64,000 nucleotides of DNA, taken from positions 1 through 64,000 of the forward strand of contig NZ_FMCQ01000001.1 of NCBI RefSeq assembly GCF_900091605.1, read 5' to 3'. This DNA is from Micromonospora tulbaghiae. GTDB taxonomy: Bacteria > Actinomycetota > Actinomycetes > Mycobacteriales > Micromonosporaceae. Positions 24,784 through 32,538 of this stretch are shown here, piece by piece. The position numbers were made by a program, and so were the translations under genes. Numbering within the stretch: the first letter of the stretch is position 1; every line of letters starts with the position of its first letter. The notes under the pieces were generated by a model that saw only the letters and a program-made list of their open reading frames with translations, had not been told where the DNA came from and made no database searches.

Positions 24784-25848
24784 TCAGCCCGTGGTGCAGG
24801 AACGGATCTGAGGTCTGGCGCTGCTGTTGCCGTTCATCATCGTGGTGAAGCCGAAGGTGTTGCCGCTGCCGTTGGACCGCATCGTCATCACGTAACCGGT
24901 GCTGTCCCAACTGGGGGAGCCGTTCCAGGTGGTGGAGACCCGCTGCGGCGGGGTCAGAGCCACGACCACGGTCCAGTTGCTGGCTCCCTGAACCGTCACC
25001 GAGGTGTTGTACCGGTCACCCCAGACGTTGGGGATCGTCGCCGTCGCCGTGCACCCGCCGGTGGGAGGCGGAGTGGTCGGCGGCGGAGTGGTCGGCGTGC
25101 CGGTCGGCGGCGGAGTGGTCGGCGGCGCAGTGCCGTCCGGGGCCACCGCTCGGCCGGTGCTCGGTGAGATCATGCCCGGACAGAGGTTGCGGCTGCTCAG
25201 GTTGGCCATGATCTGCGGAATCGCGTCCCGGGTGTTCTGGATGCCGTCGTGCATCAGGATCACCTGGCCGTCCTGGAGACGGCCGGCATTGGAGACGATC
25301 TGGCTGACGCTGGCGCCGTTCCAGTCCTGGGAGTCGACGTCCCAGATCACCTGGCGCAGGCCGAGCGACGACGCGACCGACTGGAGGGTCGAGTTGGTCT
25401 CCCCGTAGGGCGGGCGGAACAACTGCGGCCGGACGCCGGTCGCCGACTGGATCGCCGAGTTGGTCTGGGAGAGGTCCGACTGCATCTGGCTCTGGTTCAT
25501 CGAGGTCATGTGCGCGTGGTTCCAACTGTGGTTGGCCACCCACATGCCCGCGTCGACCTGGGCCCGCGCGGCGGACTGGTTGCTCTGCACGTTCTGCCCG
25601 ACGTTGAACATGGTCGCCCGTACGCCGTTCGCGCGCAGCACGGACAGCAGTGCGCTGGTGCTGCCGGTCGGCCCGTCGTCGAAGGTGAGGCCGACGTACC
25701 CGTTGCAGGTGGCGGCGCTGGACGGAGTGGCGGCGACCGCGAGACCGGCGGCACTGAGCGCCACGGTGGAGGCAAGCACGGCCAACCGGGTGAGACGCGA
25801 TGTTCGGGGGGCGGACGGGCGGCGGGAGCCGCCGATGCTGGCATACAT
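24784..25848 (-). CDS. Secreted CE4 polysaccharide deacetylase with C-terminal CBM2
   Basis: The 354-residue protein begins at ATG 25848 (AAGGAGG upstream) with a signal peptide ending near ATPSSAATC. The NodB domain has all five CE4 motifs: LTFDDGP, NHSWNH (HxxxH zinc ligands), RPPYGETN, IWDVDSQDWN and ILMHDG. A PTTPPPTGTPT-type linker leads to a family 2 carbohydrate-binding module (about 265-354; TATATIPNVWGDRYNTSV and NGSPSWDSTG, with bounding Cys residues in GGCTAT and RSCTTG). Likely substrates are acetylxylan or chitin; the module favours insoluble polysaccharide. A 21-bp palindrome lies about 115 bp upstream. Confidence 0.93.
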   Translation of the reverse strand: MYASIGGSRRPSAPRTSRLTRLAVLASTVALSAAGLAVAATPSSAATCNGYVGLTFDDGPTGSTSALLSVLRANGVRATMFNVGQNVQSNQSAARAQVDAGMWVANHSWNHAHMTSMNQSQMQSDLSQTNSAIQSATGVRPQLFRPPYGETNSTLQSVASSLGLRQVIWDVDSQDWNGASVSQIVSNAGRLQDGQVILMHDGIQNTRDAIPQIMANLSSRNLCPGMISPSTGRAVAPDGTAPPTTPPPTGTPTTPPPTTPPPTGGCTATATIPNVWGDRYNTSVTVQGASNWTVVVALTPPQRVSTTWNGSPSWDSTGYVMTMRSNGSGNTFGFTTMMNGNSSARPQIRSCTTG

Positions 25849-25952
25849 GCGCAGGTCCTCCTTGGGACTGGTGACACCTGACGACGCATGGATTCAATCG
25901 ACCAGAGTTGATGTCGACGCGTTCGGAGTATTGCAGCGGCGTTTCGAACACG

Positions 25953-26127
25953 TCAACGATTTTCCGGAAATTTTCCGGAAAGGATCGGCTGGTCGCTCGC
26001 GACCTTGGCGCGGAACCACTCGAAGTCCGTGCCGATCTTGATGTCGTCCAGCGCGACGACCGCGGGCACGCCCAGCTCGTCGGTGAAGTCGGTGTAGACG
26101 ATTGCCCGCTGGGACCTCTCGATCAGC
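25953..26127 (-). pseudogene. Possible C-terminal gene remnant
   Basis: On the minus strand a 57-codon stretch reads like real protein, IVYTDFTDELGVPAVVALDD followed by IKIGTDFEWFRAKVASD, and ends at a stop at 25953. It has no start codon of its own before GTG in GVP, and it begins exactly where the HxlR-redoxin gene ends. The product family is not recognised. The simplest reading is the tail of a truncated gene; a short independent ORF cannot be excluded. Confidence 0.3.
25961..25981. promoter_or_regulatory. Perfect 21-bp palindrome TTTCCGGAAA-T-TTTCCGGAAA
   Basis: The two 10-bp halves are each self-complementary and form a perfect dyad around 25971. The centre GGAAATTTTCC fits the GAAAnTTTC pattern reported upstream of xylan-degradation genes in Streptomyces. 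It lies 113 bp upstream of the deacetylase start and could be its operator. Confidence 0.6.
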
Positions 26128-27001
26128 GCTCCCGGATCAGGTGCAGCATCTCGCCGACCGAGCCGACGGGATCGGTCACCGGAAACTGGACGGCGCGTAC
26201 CGTGCTGGTCGGGTCGAGCAGCAGGGTGGTGCGCTTGAGCCGGTCGGTGCCCGCGGCGCGGAAGGTGGGCAGCAGCAGCGCCGCGGCGAGCCGCCCGTCG
26301 GCGTCGGACAGCAGCGGAAACGGCAGCCCGGCGTACGCGGCGAAGGCGGCGAGTTGATCCGGTGGCTGGGTGCTGACCCCGCGGATGCGGGCGCCTGCGG
26401 CGGCAAAGTCGGTAGCCCGAGCGGCGTAGGTGGTGGATTCGAGGGTGCAGCCGAGAGCGCCCGGGATGTCCGCCCAGTGCGGCGGCGGGTCGGGGGTGCC
26501 GGGCGCGAACGCGCCTGGGAAGCAGTAGAGCACCGTCCAGGCGTCGGGTGTGGTCGGTGGCACGGGAACGCCATCGTGGCGTACCAGAGTCAGTTCGGGC
26601 AGCCGGCGCCCGACGAGGGCGTGGACCCGGCGCGCCTCCGCCGACGCGGCCGTCGCGGTGGCGGTGAGCGAACCGTCGCCGAGCAGGTACCGGTCGCCCC
26701 ACTCCTGGAGCGCGATCAGCACCGGCAGCAGGCCCTCGCCCTTTGCGGTGAGCAGGTAGTCGTAGCGCGGCGGGCGGTCGGTGTAGCGCTGCCGGCGCAG
26801 CACGCCGTGCTCGACGAGGGCGGCGAGGCGCTCGGTCAGTGCGCGGCGGCTCATCCCGAGCCCTTGTTGCAGGCGATCGAAGCGGGTCACCCCGCCGGCG
26901 ATGTCGCGGACGAGCAGAAAGGTCCACCAGTCGGTCAGCACGCCGAGGGATTGTGCGATGCCGCAATCGGCGTCGGCGAGGTCGACTCTTTTCATGATCA
27001 T
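26123..27001 (-). CDS. HxlR-type regulator fused to a peroxiredoxin-like domain
   Basis: From ATG 27001 the protein is 292 residues (ATG 26995 gives 290). Residues about 10-110 are an HxlR winged helix with the redox-type Cys in ADADCGIAQSLG and helices VTRFDRLQQGLGMSRRALTE. Residues about 145-290 form an AhpC/TSA/Bcp-like domain: LPELTLVRHDGVPVP, WTVLYCFPGAFAPG, GALGCTLE (Cys185, at the position of the peroxidatic Cys of GCTKE proteins), ARIRGVSTQPPDQLAAFA and PLLSDADGRLA. About 15 extra residues sit between FPGAF and GCT compared with Bcp. A DNA-binding domain with a built-in peroxide-sensing or disulfide domain is the obvious inference. It is divergent from an MFS gene with a shared promoter region. 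Confidence 0.9.
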   Translation of the reverse strand: MIMKRVDLADADCGIAQSLGVLTDWWTFLLVRDIAGGVTRFDRLQQGLGMSRRALTERLAALVEHGVLRRQRYTDRPPRYDYLLTAKGEGLLPVLIALQEWGDRYLLGDGSLTATATAASAEARRVHALVGRRLPELTLVRHDGVPVPPTTPDAWTVLYCFPGAFAPGTPDPPPHWADIPGALGCTLESTTYAARATDFAAAGARIRGVSTQPPDQLAAFAAYAGLPFPLLSDADGRLAAALLLPTFRAAGTDRLKRTTLLLDPTSTVRAVQFPVTDPVGSVGEMLHLIRER

Positions 27002-27002
27002 C

Positions 27003-27022
27003 AGTATAGTGCGTTCCACTAT
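27003..27022. promoter_or_regulatory. Shared divergent promoter with palindrome ATAGTG-N5-CACTAT
   Basis: A perfect 6-bp dyad (27006-27011 and 27017-27022) fills the 19 bp between the two start codons. TATAGT (27005-27010) is a good rightward -10 placed 10 bp before the MFS ATG, with TCGACT at 26982-26987 as -35 (17-bp spacing). Leftward, TATACT (27008-27003) is seven bases before ATG 26995. The MFS message would be nearly or fully leaderless. The dyad is the likely HxlR-redoxin operator. Confidence 0.65.
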
Positions 27023-28265
27023 GGAACTGACTACGTTCTGGCGCTGGTGGCTCGCCGGCACGACCAGTCACCTCGGCTCGGCCGTCGGCGGGGTGGCCCT
27101 GCCCCTGACCGCGCTGACCGTGCTGGACGCCTCGGCCTTCGAGATGGGCCTGATCACGGCGGCCAGCTACCTCGCGTACCTGTTGATCAGCCTCCCGGCG
27201 GGCGTGGTGGTGCAGCGGACGCCGCTGCGCGGCATGCAGGTCACCCTGGACCTGGTCCGCGCCCTCGCGGTCGTCTCCATCCCTCTGGCCTGGTGGTTCG
27301 ACGTCCTGACGGTGGCCCAACTGGTCGCGGTCGCCCTGGCCGTGAGCTTCGCAAACGTGCTGTTCGACGTGGCGAACCAGACCTTCCTGCCGGAGATCGT
27401 GCCGGCCGCGCAGTTGCAGGCGCGCAACAGCCTCAACTCCGGCACGCATGCCGCCACCCAGCTCGGCGGGCCGTCCCTGGGCGGGCTCGCGGTCCAGGTG
27501 CTGGGCGCGGTGCCGACGCTGTTCGTGGACGCCCTCAGCTACCTGATGTCCGCGGTGCTGCTGCGCACCCTTCCCGCCCGGCGGGTGCAGCGCCCGGCCG
27601 ACCGGCCACCGATGGTCCGGATGATCCGCGAGGGCTGGCACTTCGTGCTCCGGCACCCGATCATCGGCCCGGCCATGTGGGACGCCACCGCCACGAACTT
27701 CGTCAGCGGGGCGATGCTGGCCCTCTTCCCCTACTACCTGGTCCGCGAGCTGGGCGCGCCGCCGGTCATGGTCGGCCTGCTGCTCGCCGCCGACGGCCTC
27801 GGCGCTCTCCTCGGCGCCGCGCTGACCACCCGGTTCACCGACCGGTTCGGCACCGCCCGGGGTCTGATCATCGCGGCATTCGCCAGCGTGCCCGGCGCGC
27901 TCATCATTCCGCTCGGCACCGGCGCCGCCGGCTACCTCGCCTTCGCCGCCGGCACCATCATTCTCGCCGTCTCCTCGGTGGTGCTCAGCGTGACCACCCG
28001 CACCTACCGGATGCTCGCCAGCCCGCCGGAACTCCTGTCCCGCGTGATCGCCACGGTCAAGTTCGTCTCCTGGGGTGCCATCCCGCTCGGCAGCCTTCTC
28101 GCCGGCGTGCTAGCCGGACCGCTCGGGGCCCGCACCACCTTGTTGATCTTCGGTGCGCTTACCGTGCTGTCCCCGATCATCTATCTCTCGACACCGATCC
28201 GCCGGCTGCGCGACCTGCCACTCGACGCACCGACACCCACCGAAGCCCGGGCGCCGAGCCGGTAG
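27021..28265 (+). CDS. MFS transporter (drug-exporter type)
   Basis: From ATG 27021 the protein is 414 residues with about 12 hydrophobic segments and starts MELTTFWRWWLAGTTSHLGS, as in many MFS_1/enterobactin-exporter-like permeases. Motif-A-like residues occur in the loops (TTRFTDRFGTARG after TM8). An upstream in-frame extension to 26901 runs through the divergent regulator and is rejected. There is no ribosome site, in keeping with a leaderless transcript from TATAGT at 27005. Substrate unknown; probably induced by whatever the HxlR-redoxin protein senses. Confidence 0.9.
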   Translation: MELTTFWRWWLAGTTSHLGSAVGGVALPLTALTVLDASAFEMGLITAASYLAYLLISLPAGVVVQRTPLRGMQVTLDLVRALAVVSIPLAWWFDVLTVAQLVAVALAVSFANVLFDVANQTFLPEIVPAAQLQARNSLNSGTHAATQLGGPSLGGLAVQVLGAVPTLFVDALSYLMSAVLLRTLPARRVQRPADRPPMVRMIREGWHFVLRHPIIGPAMWDATATNFVSGAMLALFPYYLVRELGAPPVMVGLLLAADGLGALLGAALTTRFTDRFGTARGLIIAAFASVPGALIIPLGTGAAGYLAFAAGTIILAVSSVVLSVTTRTYRMLASPPELLSRVIATVKFVSWGAIPLGSLLAGVLAGPLGARTTLLIFGALTVLSPIIYLSTPIRRLRDLPLDAPTPTEARAPSR

Positions 28266-28410
28266 CAGGACACGCACCCGGACCCTCACACCGCGGTGGG
28301 ATCACCCGACGAAGGTCCGTAGATCCACCAATCGGTGGAGGCGGGAATCAACCCGAGCTTCGACGCGACGGTCGACGTGGCGGGGTGCGGTGCGGCCGTA
28401 ACTTCGCGGC

Positions 28411-29343
28411 ATGACCGCGCTAGAGGTACGACATCTGCACAAGCGCTACGGCCAGCAGGTTGCCGTCAACGACGTCTCCTTCACCGTTGAAGAGGGGGAG
28501 ATCTTCGGCATCATCGGATCCAACGGCGCCGGCAAGACGACAACCGTCGAGTGCATCGCCGGTTTGCGAACACCTGACTCGGGAACGATCTCCGTGCTGG
28601 GTCTCGACCCGATCAAGGACCGGGCGCAGGTACGTGAACGACTCGGCGTGCAGCTGCAGGAGAGCAGCTTCCCCGACGCGATCAAGGTCGCCGAAGCGCT
28701 CGAGCTCTACAGCTCCTTCTACCGCAAACCCGCCGATTGGCGCGAGCTCATGGAGCTCCTGGGTCTCACCGAGAAGCGCCACACGCGGTACAAGGCGCTC
28801 TCGGGCGGGCAGAAGCAGCGGCTTTCGATCGCGCTGGCGCTGGTCGGCAACCCGAAGGTCGCGATTCTCGACGAGCTCACGACGGGACTGGACCCGCAGG
28901 CCAGGCGCGACACCTGGAGCCTCATCGAGCGGGTTCGGGACACGGGCGTCACGATCCTTCTCGTCACGCACTTCATGGACGAGGCGGAGCGCCTCAGCGA
29001 CCGGGTCGCCGTGATTCATGGTGGCCGGGTTGCCGCAGTGGACACGCCGGCCGGACTGATAGCGCAGGCGAGCACGGTGCAGCAGGTGCGGTTCCGGGTG
29101 CGGCAGCCGCTCGACAAGAGGGTCCTGACCGAGCTTCGCGACGTGACCGATGTCGCGATCACCGATGACCGTTGGCTGGTCACCGGCAGTGGGCAGCTGC
29201 TGAGCAGCGTCGCAGGGGCTCTGGCCCGGGCGCAGGTCGTGGCGGAGGATCTGCGCCTCGACCGGCGCAACCTCGACGACGCGTTCGTGGCCTTCACCGG
29301 TCGCGCCCCGCAATCTCCAGGACCGTTCCGGAAGGAGGGCTGA
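28411..29343 (+). CDS. ABC-2 type transporter ATP-binding protein (DrrA-like)
   Basis: The 310-residue subunit has Walker A GSNGAGKTTTVE, Q-loop VQLQESSFPD, signature LSGGQKQRLS, Walker B VAILDELTTGLDPQ (Asp-Glu) and switch VTHFMDEAE, then a C-terminal DrrA-type extension. It starts at ATG 28411 without a ribosome site; TAACTT lies 6 bp upstream of the ATG, so a leaderless start is possible. It is the first of four genes (ATPase, permease, kinase, regulator) with gaps of 3 and 0 bp and a final overlap. Confidence 0.93.
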   Translation: MTALEVRHLHKRYGQQVAVNDVSFTVEEGEIFGIIGSNGAGKTTTVECIAGLRTPDSGTISVLGLDPIKDRAQVRERLGVQLQESSFPDAIKVAEALELYSSFYRKPADWRELMELLGLTEKRHTRYKALSGGQKQRLSIALALVGNPKVAILDELTTGLDPQARRDTWSLIERVRDTGVTILLVTHFMDEAERLSDRVAVIHGGRVAAVDTPAGLIAQASTVQQVRFRVRQPLDKRVLTELRDVTDVAITDDRWLVTGSGQLLSSVAGALARAQVVAEDLRLDRRNLDDAFVAFTGRAPQSPGPFRKEG

Positions 29344-29346
29344 CTC

Positions 29347-30111
29347 GTGCCTGCTCTCACGAACATGATCAAAATTGAAGCGAAACTCCTGCTGCGTGAC
29401 TCCGCCACCGTCCTCTTCGGGGTGCTGTTCCCGACCGGGTTGCTGCTCGGGCTGGGTGCCGTCCCGGCGCTGCGGGAGTCGTCGCCGGAGACCGGCGGGC
29501 TCCGGCCCATCGACATCTGGGCGCCGACCGCACTGGTGTTCGCGATGGTGATGATCGCCGTGCAGCACGTCCCGGCGGTGATCACGACGTATCGGGAGCG
29601 CGGCATCCTGCGCAGGGTGTCGACCACGCCCGCGCATCCACGCACCATCCTGCTCGCGCAGATGATCGTCGCGTTCGCCTCGGTGGTCGTCTCCGCGGCA
29701 CTCATGATCTTCGCCGGGTGGGCGGTGCTGGACATCGCGCCGCCCGCGCGGCCCGTGGAGCTCGCGGTCGCCTTCCTCGTCGGGTATGCGGCTCTGCTCG
29801 GGCTCGGCATGATCTCCGCGGCGGTGGTCCGCACGAGCAGTGCCGCGAACCAGATCGGCACCCTGCTGTTCGTGGCGCTGATGTTCTTCGGCGGGGCCTT
29901 CCTGCCCCGGACCCTCATGCCCGACCTGCTGCGCGAGGCCGGCCAGTTCGTCCCGCCCGGTCTGCAGGCTCTCACCGCGGCATGGTCCGCCGAAGCGGGC
30001 GAGATCACCGCCACCGCGGGTGGGCAGCCCTTCTGGCTGCAGATTGCCATAATGGCGGGCATCGCAGTGATCCTGAGCTCGGTCGCCGCGAAGCTCTTCC
30101 GCTGGGAATAG
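29347..30111 (+). CDS. ABC-2 type transporter permease
   Basis: From GTG 29347 the protein is 254 residues with about six membrane segments (FGVLFPTGLLLGLGAV, LVFAMVMIAVQHVPAV, FASVVVSAALMIFAGW, LAVAFLVGYAALLGLGMI, GTLLFVALMFFGGAFL, IAIMAGIAVILSSVAAKLF). It follows the ATPase by 3 bp and is the membrane half of the exporter. The substrate is not evident; the linked kinase suggests an antimicrobial or cell-envelope stress response. Confidence 0.92.
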   Translation: MPALTNMIKIEAKLLLRDSATVLFGVLFPTGLLLGLGAVPALRESSPETGGLRPIDIWAPTALVFAMVMIAVQHVPAVITTYRERGILRRVSTTPAHPRTILLAQMIVAFASVVVSAALMIFAGWAVLDIAPPARPVELAVAFLVGYAALLGLGMISAAVVRTSSAANQIGTLLFVALMFFGGAFLPRTLMPDLLREAGQFVPPGLQALTAAWSAEAGEITATAGGQPFWLQIAIMAGIAVILSSVAAKLFRWE

Positions 30112-31452
30112 GTGACGATGACCCGAGTTGCCGGGGCCGGCTCCCCTACGCATCCCTCCGCCGTCGCGGAAGAGGCAGAGATCGCCAATCGCTCCCGGCT
30201 GGCCTGGAAAGAGGAGCAGCTGCGGGTCTGGGACCTGCTGCATCTGTTCACACCGTGGCTGCTGTTGACGATCTCGACGGCGATCTACTTCGCGTGGGTG
30301 CTGCCGACCTCCGGTGAACGTTTCTGGCCGGAGGGGGCATCCGTGCTCGCGCTGGTCATGGTCGCGGTGCTGTGGGTGCTGTTCGGGCACACACGGCCCA
30401 TCAGGAGGAGAAGGCTGCGGCGGATGCCGATGGCCGTCTACGTCGTCGGACTGCTCGCTCTGTGCGTCACCCTCATGACGTACTCCGACATCTTCCTCGT
30501 CTTCACCATCGCGGGCTTCTTCCACGCCTACCTGCTCAAGCCATGGCCGGTGGGGGTGCTCGGAGTCCTGGCCACCTCCGTTGCCCTCAACGGGTCGGCG
30601 ATGGGAGTGTGGGCGGACCCCGCCCCGGAGGCTCTCGCGCAGTTCATCCTGATCGTCGCCGTGCAGACCGCGGCGATCGGGGCGGGCATCCTGCTCACCG
30701 CGCGCAGCGAGCCGGAGGAACGCAAGCGGGAGAGACTCGTCGAGCGACTCGAGGCGGCGCTGCACGAGAACGCCGGGCTCCACGCCCAACTGGTCGTCCA
30801 GGCCCGGGAGTCCGGCGCCCAGGACGAACGGCAGCGACTGGCCGGTGAGATCCACGACACCCTGGCGCAGGGCCTCACCGGCATCATCACTCAACTGCAG
30901 GCCGCCCAGCGGTCCGCAAGTGTGCGGGGCGAGACGCAGGAGCACGTCACCCGCGCGCTCCAGCTCGCGCGCAGCAGCCTCACCGAGGCCCGGCGTTCCG
31001 TGCGGGCGCTCGCTCCACAGGATCTCGCCCGGGCTCACCTGCCCGACGCGCTCCGCACACTCACCGAGCGCTGGTCACGGGACGAGGGGACGCGAGCACA
31101 TCTGGAGGTCACCGGCGACATCGAGCCGCTGAGCCCTGCCATCGAGGTGTCACTCTTCCGCGTCGCGCAGGAATCCCTGACCAACGTGGCGAAGCACGCC
31201 GCGGCCTCCCGCGTCGGTGTCACGTTGTCCTACACGGGCACCGAGGTGCTGCTCGACGTGCGTGACGACGGACGCGGGTTCACGACAGCGACCGGCACCG
31301 GATTCGGCCTGACCAGCATGCGGCAGCGCATCAGGGGCGTCGGCGGCCACGTGGAGGTGCAGAGCGCACCGGGTGAAGGGACGTCCGTCAGTGCGCGCGT
31401 TCCGGCGATCACCCCCGCGGGTGCCGCAACGAAGGAGGAGACCGACCGATGA
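30112..31452 (+). CDS. NarL-type sensor histidine kinase
   Basis: The 446-residue kinase starts at GTG 30112, directly after the permease stop. Residues about 35-205 contain around six membrane helices without an extended extracellular loop, so it probably senses through the membrane. A coiled linker leads to the HisKA_3 box QDERQRLAGEIHDTLAQGLT (phosphorylated His in EIHD), and the HATPase has RVAQESLTNVAKHAAAS (N box), DVRDDGRGF (G1) and GTGFGLTSMRQRI (G2). LiaS/DesK-like. It is encoded with an ABC exporter it probably regulates. Confidence 0.94.
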   Translation: MTMTRVAGAGSPTHPSAVAEEAEIANRSRLAWKEEQLRVWDLLHLFTPWLLLTISTAIYFAWVLPTSGERFWPEGASVLALVMVAVLWVLFGHTRPIRRRRLRRMPMAVYVVGLLALCVTLMTYSDIFLVFTIAGFFHAYLLKPWPVGVLGVLATSVALNGSAMGVWADPAPEALAQFILIVAVQTAAIGAGILLTARSEPEERKRERLVERLEAALHENAGLHAQLVVQARESGAQDERQRLAGEIHDTLAQGLTGIITQLQAAQRSASVRGETQEHVTRALQLARSSLTEARRSVRALAPQDLARAHLPDALRTLTERWSRDEGTRAHLEVTGDIEPLSPAIEVSLFRVAQESLTNVAKHAAASRVGVTLSYTGTEVLLDVRDDGRGFTTATGTGFGLTSMRQRIRGVGGHVEVQSAPGEGTSVSARVPAITPAGAATKEETDR

Positions 31453-32069
31453 TCCGGCTGTTGATCGTCGACGACCATCCGATCGTGCGGGGTGGCCTGC
31501 GTGACACCTTCGCGTACGCCGAGGACATCGTCGTGGTCGGCGAGGCCGGCGACGGTGCCGAGGGCATCGAGCGGGCGACGGCGCTGGTGCCCGATGTCGT
31601 GCTCATGGACCTGCGGATGCCCGTGCTGGACGGTGTCGCCGCGACCGCTACCCTCCGTGAGCGGACCCCGGACGTCCGGGTGTTGGTCCTGACGACTTTC
31701 GACAGCGAAAGCGACGTCCTGCCGGCGATCGAGGCGGGCGCGATCGGCTACCTCCTGAAGGACGCTCTGCCGGACGAGCTGATGCGGGCGGTCCGGGCGG
31801 CCGCGCGCGGCGAGTCGGTGCTCGCGCCGTCGGTGACGCAGCACCTCATGGGGCAGATACGGCGGCCCAGCGCCGGCACACTGACCGATCGGGAGAAGCA
31901 GGTGCTGCAACTGGTCGCGAACGGCAACTCGAATCGCGACGCCGCCAAGGCGTTGTTCATCGGCGAAGCAAGCATCAAGACCCATCTCCAGCACATCTAC
32001 GACAAACTCGGGGTACGTGATCGAGCGTCGGCGGTTGCCGAGGGTTACCGTCGTCGCCTGCTCACCTGA
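31449..32069 (+). CDS. NarL/LuxR-type response regulator
   Basis: The 206-residue regulator overlaps the kinase stop (ATGA). The receiver has acidic residues in IVDDHPIV, the phospho-acceptor Asp in DVVLMDLRMPVLDG and Lys in GYLLKDALPDE. The C-terminal LuxR HTH reads LTDREKQVLQLVANGNSNRDAAKALFIGEASIKTHLQHI. Cognate to the adjacent kinase; the most likely target is this exporter operon itself. Confidence 0.95.
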   Translation: MIRLLIVDDHPIVRGGLRDTFAYAEDIVVVGEAGDGAEGIERATALVPDVVLMDLRMPVLDGVAATATLRERTPDVRVLVLTTFDSESDVLPAIEAGAIGYLLKDALPDELMRAVRAAARGESVLAPSVTQHLMGQIRRPSAGTLTDREKQVLQLVANGNSNRDAAKALFIGEASIKTHLQHIYDKLGVRDRASAVAEGYRRRLLT

Positions 32070-32159
32070 GGCCGCCGCCGGCCGCCGCACGGCAGGATCG
32101 TCGCGAGCGGCATCCAGATCGGGATGGACGACGACTCGGAGTCGAAAATGGGAAAGAAA

Positions 32160-32195
32160 AAGGCCGTGACCCTTGTTTCCGCAGGTCACGGCCTT
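32160..32195 (-). terminator. Intrinsic terminator of the tRNA-Ser/tRNA-Arg unit
   Basis: AAGGCCGTGACC (32160-32171) and GGTCACGGCCTT (32184-32195) form a perfect 12-bp stem. On the minus strand it is followed by TTTTCTTTCCCATTTT, a textbook U tract, 10 bp after tRNA-Arg. In the plus direction it may also end the two-component operon. Confidence 0.9.
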
Positions 32196-32204
32196 GATCT
32201 TTGG

Positions 32205-32277
32205 TGCGCCCGAAGGGACTCGAACCCCTAACCTTCTGATCCGTAGTCAGATGCTCTATCCGTTGAGCTACGGGCGC
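32205..32277 (-). tRNA. tRNA-Arg (anticodon ACG)
   Basis: Read on the minus strand the 73-nt gene has acceptor arms GCGCCCG / CGGGCGC with discriminator A, D-arm GTAGCTCAACGGATAGAGC, anticodon stem TCTGA/TCAGA with loop CTACGGA (anticodon ACG), and T-arm AGGGGTTCGAGTCCCTT. The 3' CCA is not encoded (ACC follows). Confidence 0.95.
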
Positions 32278-32313
32278 CTGGTGCTCGGCCAGTCTACACA
32301 ACCGGCTTTCGCG

Positions 32314-32404
32314 CGGAGACTCCGGGATTCGAACCCGGGAGGGGCTTTAAGACCCCAACCGCATTAGCAGTGCGGCGCCATAGACCAGACTAGGCGAAGT
32401 CTCC
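32314..32404 (-). tRNA. tRNA-Ser (anticodon GCT)
   Basis: A 91-nt class II tRNA on the minus strand: acceptor GGAGACT / AGTCTCC with discriminator G, anticodon stem CCGCA/TGCGG with loop CTGCTAA (anticodon GCT), a long variable arm (GGGGTCTTAAAGCCCC region) and T-arm GGGTTCGAATCCC. CCA not encoded. It lies 36 bp upstream of tRNA-Arg and shares its terminator. Confidence 0.95.
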
Positions 32405-32538
32405 CTGGTGACCCCGAGGTCACCGCGCCCGAGGATACAGGCCCGCACCCGCCCGGGGCAAAGCGGATACCGGGACCGGCCCCCGTGACCGCGTTTCCGT
32501 CGTGTGCCAGATCACGTCCACGGCTACGCTCCATCGAT

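Noticed and set aside
25953..27656. Single 567-codon minus-strand ORF covering both the HxlR-redoxin gene and the MFS gene
   Set aside because: Most of it is antisense or off-frame; only its last 57 codons look real and are listed as a possible remnant.
32173..32367. Plus-strand small ORF over the tRNA pair
   Set aside because: It overlies two clear tRNA genes and has no protein features.
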